A stretch of DNA of 6,711 nucleotides from JAHIEZ01 sp964598275 (lineage in GTDB: Bacteria > Patescibacteriota > Microgenomatia > UBA12405): NCBI GenBank assembly GCA_964598275.1, contig CAZRAZ010000035.1:1-6711 (forward strand), written 5' to 3'. The notes beneath the pieces were generated by a model. The model did not search any database. It was given only the letters and a program-made list of their open reading frames with translations, and had not been told where the DNA came from. Positions 6,142 to 6,711 of this stretch are shown in pieces. The number at the start of each line of letters is the position of its first letter. Position 1 is the first letter of the stretch. Position numbers and translations under genes: made by a program.

Positions 6142-6147
6142 TCACAA
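6120..6147 (-). promoter_or_regulatory. Putative promoter of the thiolase operon
   Basis: On the minus strand, TTGTGA (6147-6142) and TTAAAT (6125-6120) are separated by 16 nt, each matching 4 of 6 consensus bases. The -10 ends 9 nt before the ATG at 6110, leaving almost no leader. The -35 falls on the start codon region of the divergent deacetylase gene, so the two promoters overlap. Confidence 0.35.
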
Positions 6148-6711
6148 TGAAACAAGTCAAAAATATTTTTTCAATTGATACAGAAGACTGGTATCATTCC
6201 TATTATGGCCAAAAAATCCACCATGAACATACATCAAGGATCATCAAGCCAGTCGAAAAAATTCTAAAAATTCTCAAGAATAATCAATCCACCGCCACTT
6301 TTTTCATCGTCGGCCAAGTTGCTCAAAAACATCCCGAACTCATCAAAGAAATCAAAAAACAAGGTCATGAAATCGCCTCTCACGGTTTTGATCACCTCTT
6401 CGTTGATAAAATTGGACCTCAAAAATTCGAAACTGATTTAACAAAGTCGAAACAAATCCTTGAGTCCATAATCAAAACCAAAGTTTTAGGTTATCGAGCC
6501 CCGGCCTGGTCGGTCAATCAAAAAACAACTCCGTGGTTTTGGTCAATTCTAAAAAAACACGGTTTCAAGTATTCTTCCAGTATTTTTCCTTTCAAAACCT
6601 TTATGTATGGAGATAATACGGCCATACAACTCCCTCACAAAATTAACGGCATTTTAGAAATTCCGCCTCCTGTTGTACAAATAAAAAATATCAGAATCCC
6701 ATTTTCTGGTG
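6147..6711 (+). CDS. Polysaccharide deacetylase (NodB/CE4, exosortase-locus type), N-terminal part, cut by window edge
   Basis: The first 188 codons are present and the gene runs off the right edge. It has NodB-domain signatures of metal-dependent carbohydrate N-deacetylases: FSIDTEDW (8-15) with the acidic residues of motif 1, ATFFIVGQVAQKHPELIKEI (50-69), GHEIASHGFDH (73-83) with metal ligands H79 and H83, and GYRAPAWSV (115-123). The DTEDW, GFKYSSSIFP (139-148) and LEIPPP (170-175) variants are those of deacetylases found with exosortase or PEP-CTERM polysaccharide loci. It would remove acetyl groups from a surface glycan or its precursor. No signal peptide is visible, as in that subgroup. 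ATG at 6147 is the only reasonable start. It is divergent from the thiolase and has C above G on its coding strand (112 to 67 in 6181-6660), fitting long residence in this orientation. Confidence 0.93.
   Translation, partial: MKQVKNIFSIDTEDWYHSYYGQKIHHEHTSRIIKPVEKILKILKNNQSTATFFIVGQVAQKHPELIKEIKKQGHEIASHGFDHLFVDKIGPQKFETDLTKSKQILESIIKTKVLGYRAPAWSVNQKTTPWFWSILKKHGFKYSSSIFPFKTFMYGDNTAIQLPHKINGILEIPPPVVQIKNIRIPFSG

Noticed and set aside
6111..6155. Upstream ATG at 6155 as thiolase start, adding 15 residues.
   Set aside because: The added residues do not resemble a thiolase, would overlap the divergent deacetylase start, and contain the likely promoter. The ATG at 6110 matches the family N-terminus.
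1..6711. Recoded UGA (genetic code 25) as in some candidate phyla.
   Set aside because: All genes read through without in-frame TGA and end at TAA or TAG where the ends are visible, so the standard bacterial code is enough.
1..6711. tRNA, rRNA, CRISPR arrays, transposases or long direct repeats.
   Set aside because: None was seen on either strand; nearly all of the window is covered by recognisable coding sequence.

Overview
The window is a compact, AT-rich piece of bacterial chromosome: about 32% GC in the methyltransferase gene and 37% in the deacetylase gene, both counted by hand. It holds seven genes, two of them cut by the window edges, with very little spacing. Shine-Dalgarno sites precede the operon-internal genes, and the protein families (two-domain GNAT, exosortase-locus-type polysaccharide deacetylase, DPM1-like GT2, B12-binding radical SAM) are typical of bacterial cell-surface loci. 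The style resembles candidate-phyla (Patescibacteria/CPR) contigs, but that is an inference. No gene needs a recoded UGA.

Layout. Minus strand, read from right to left: a thiolase (6110-4965); a fusion protein with a DUF35-like zinc ribbon/OB-fold and a DUF362 domain (4960-3533); a two-domain GNAT-like acyltransferase (3552-2476). These three are tightly packed (4-nt gap, then 20-nt overlap) and look like one operon. Next is a plus-strand SAM methyltransferase (1823-2473), which converges on the GNAT gene with only 2 nt between stop codons. Beyond it the minus strand resumes with a 22-codon ORF (1798-1730), a B12-binding radical SAM enzyme (1730-231) and a GT2 glycosyltransferase (from 238, leaving the window), again overlapping. 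At the right end a plus-strand polysaccharide deacetylase (from 6147, leaving the window) diverges from the thiolase across 36 nt.

How the genes may work together. GT2, deacetylase, methyltransferase and GNAT point to building or decorating a surface glycan or glycolipid. The unusual part is the thiolase operon. DUF35 proteins are established partners of thiolase-like enzymes, and here the DUF35-like module is fused to a DUF362 protein with four C-terminal cysteines that could hold a metal cluster. A reasonable hypothesis is a thiolase-DUF35-DUF362 complex that makes or processes an acyl-CoA, perhaps one used by the GNAT encoded next. Substrates cannot be read from the sequence.

Two further patterns stand out. 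Genes that head transcription units lack Shine-Dalgarno sites and have a -10-like hexamer 5-10 nt before ATG, which suggests leaderless mRNAs, whereas operon-internal genes have good Shine-Dalgarno sites at 7-8 nt. The plus-strand methyltransferase also lacks the C-over-G excess found on the plus strand elsewhere, including in the plus-strand deacetylase, so it may be a recently inverted or acquired gene that splits an older minus-strand operon.
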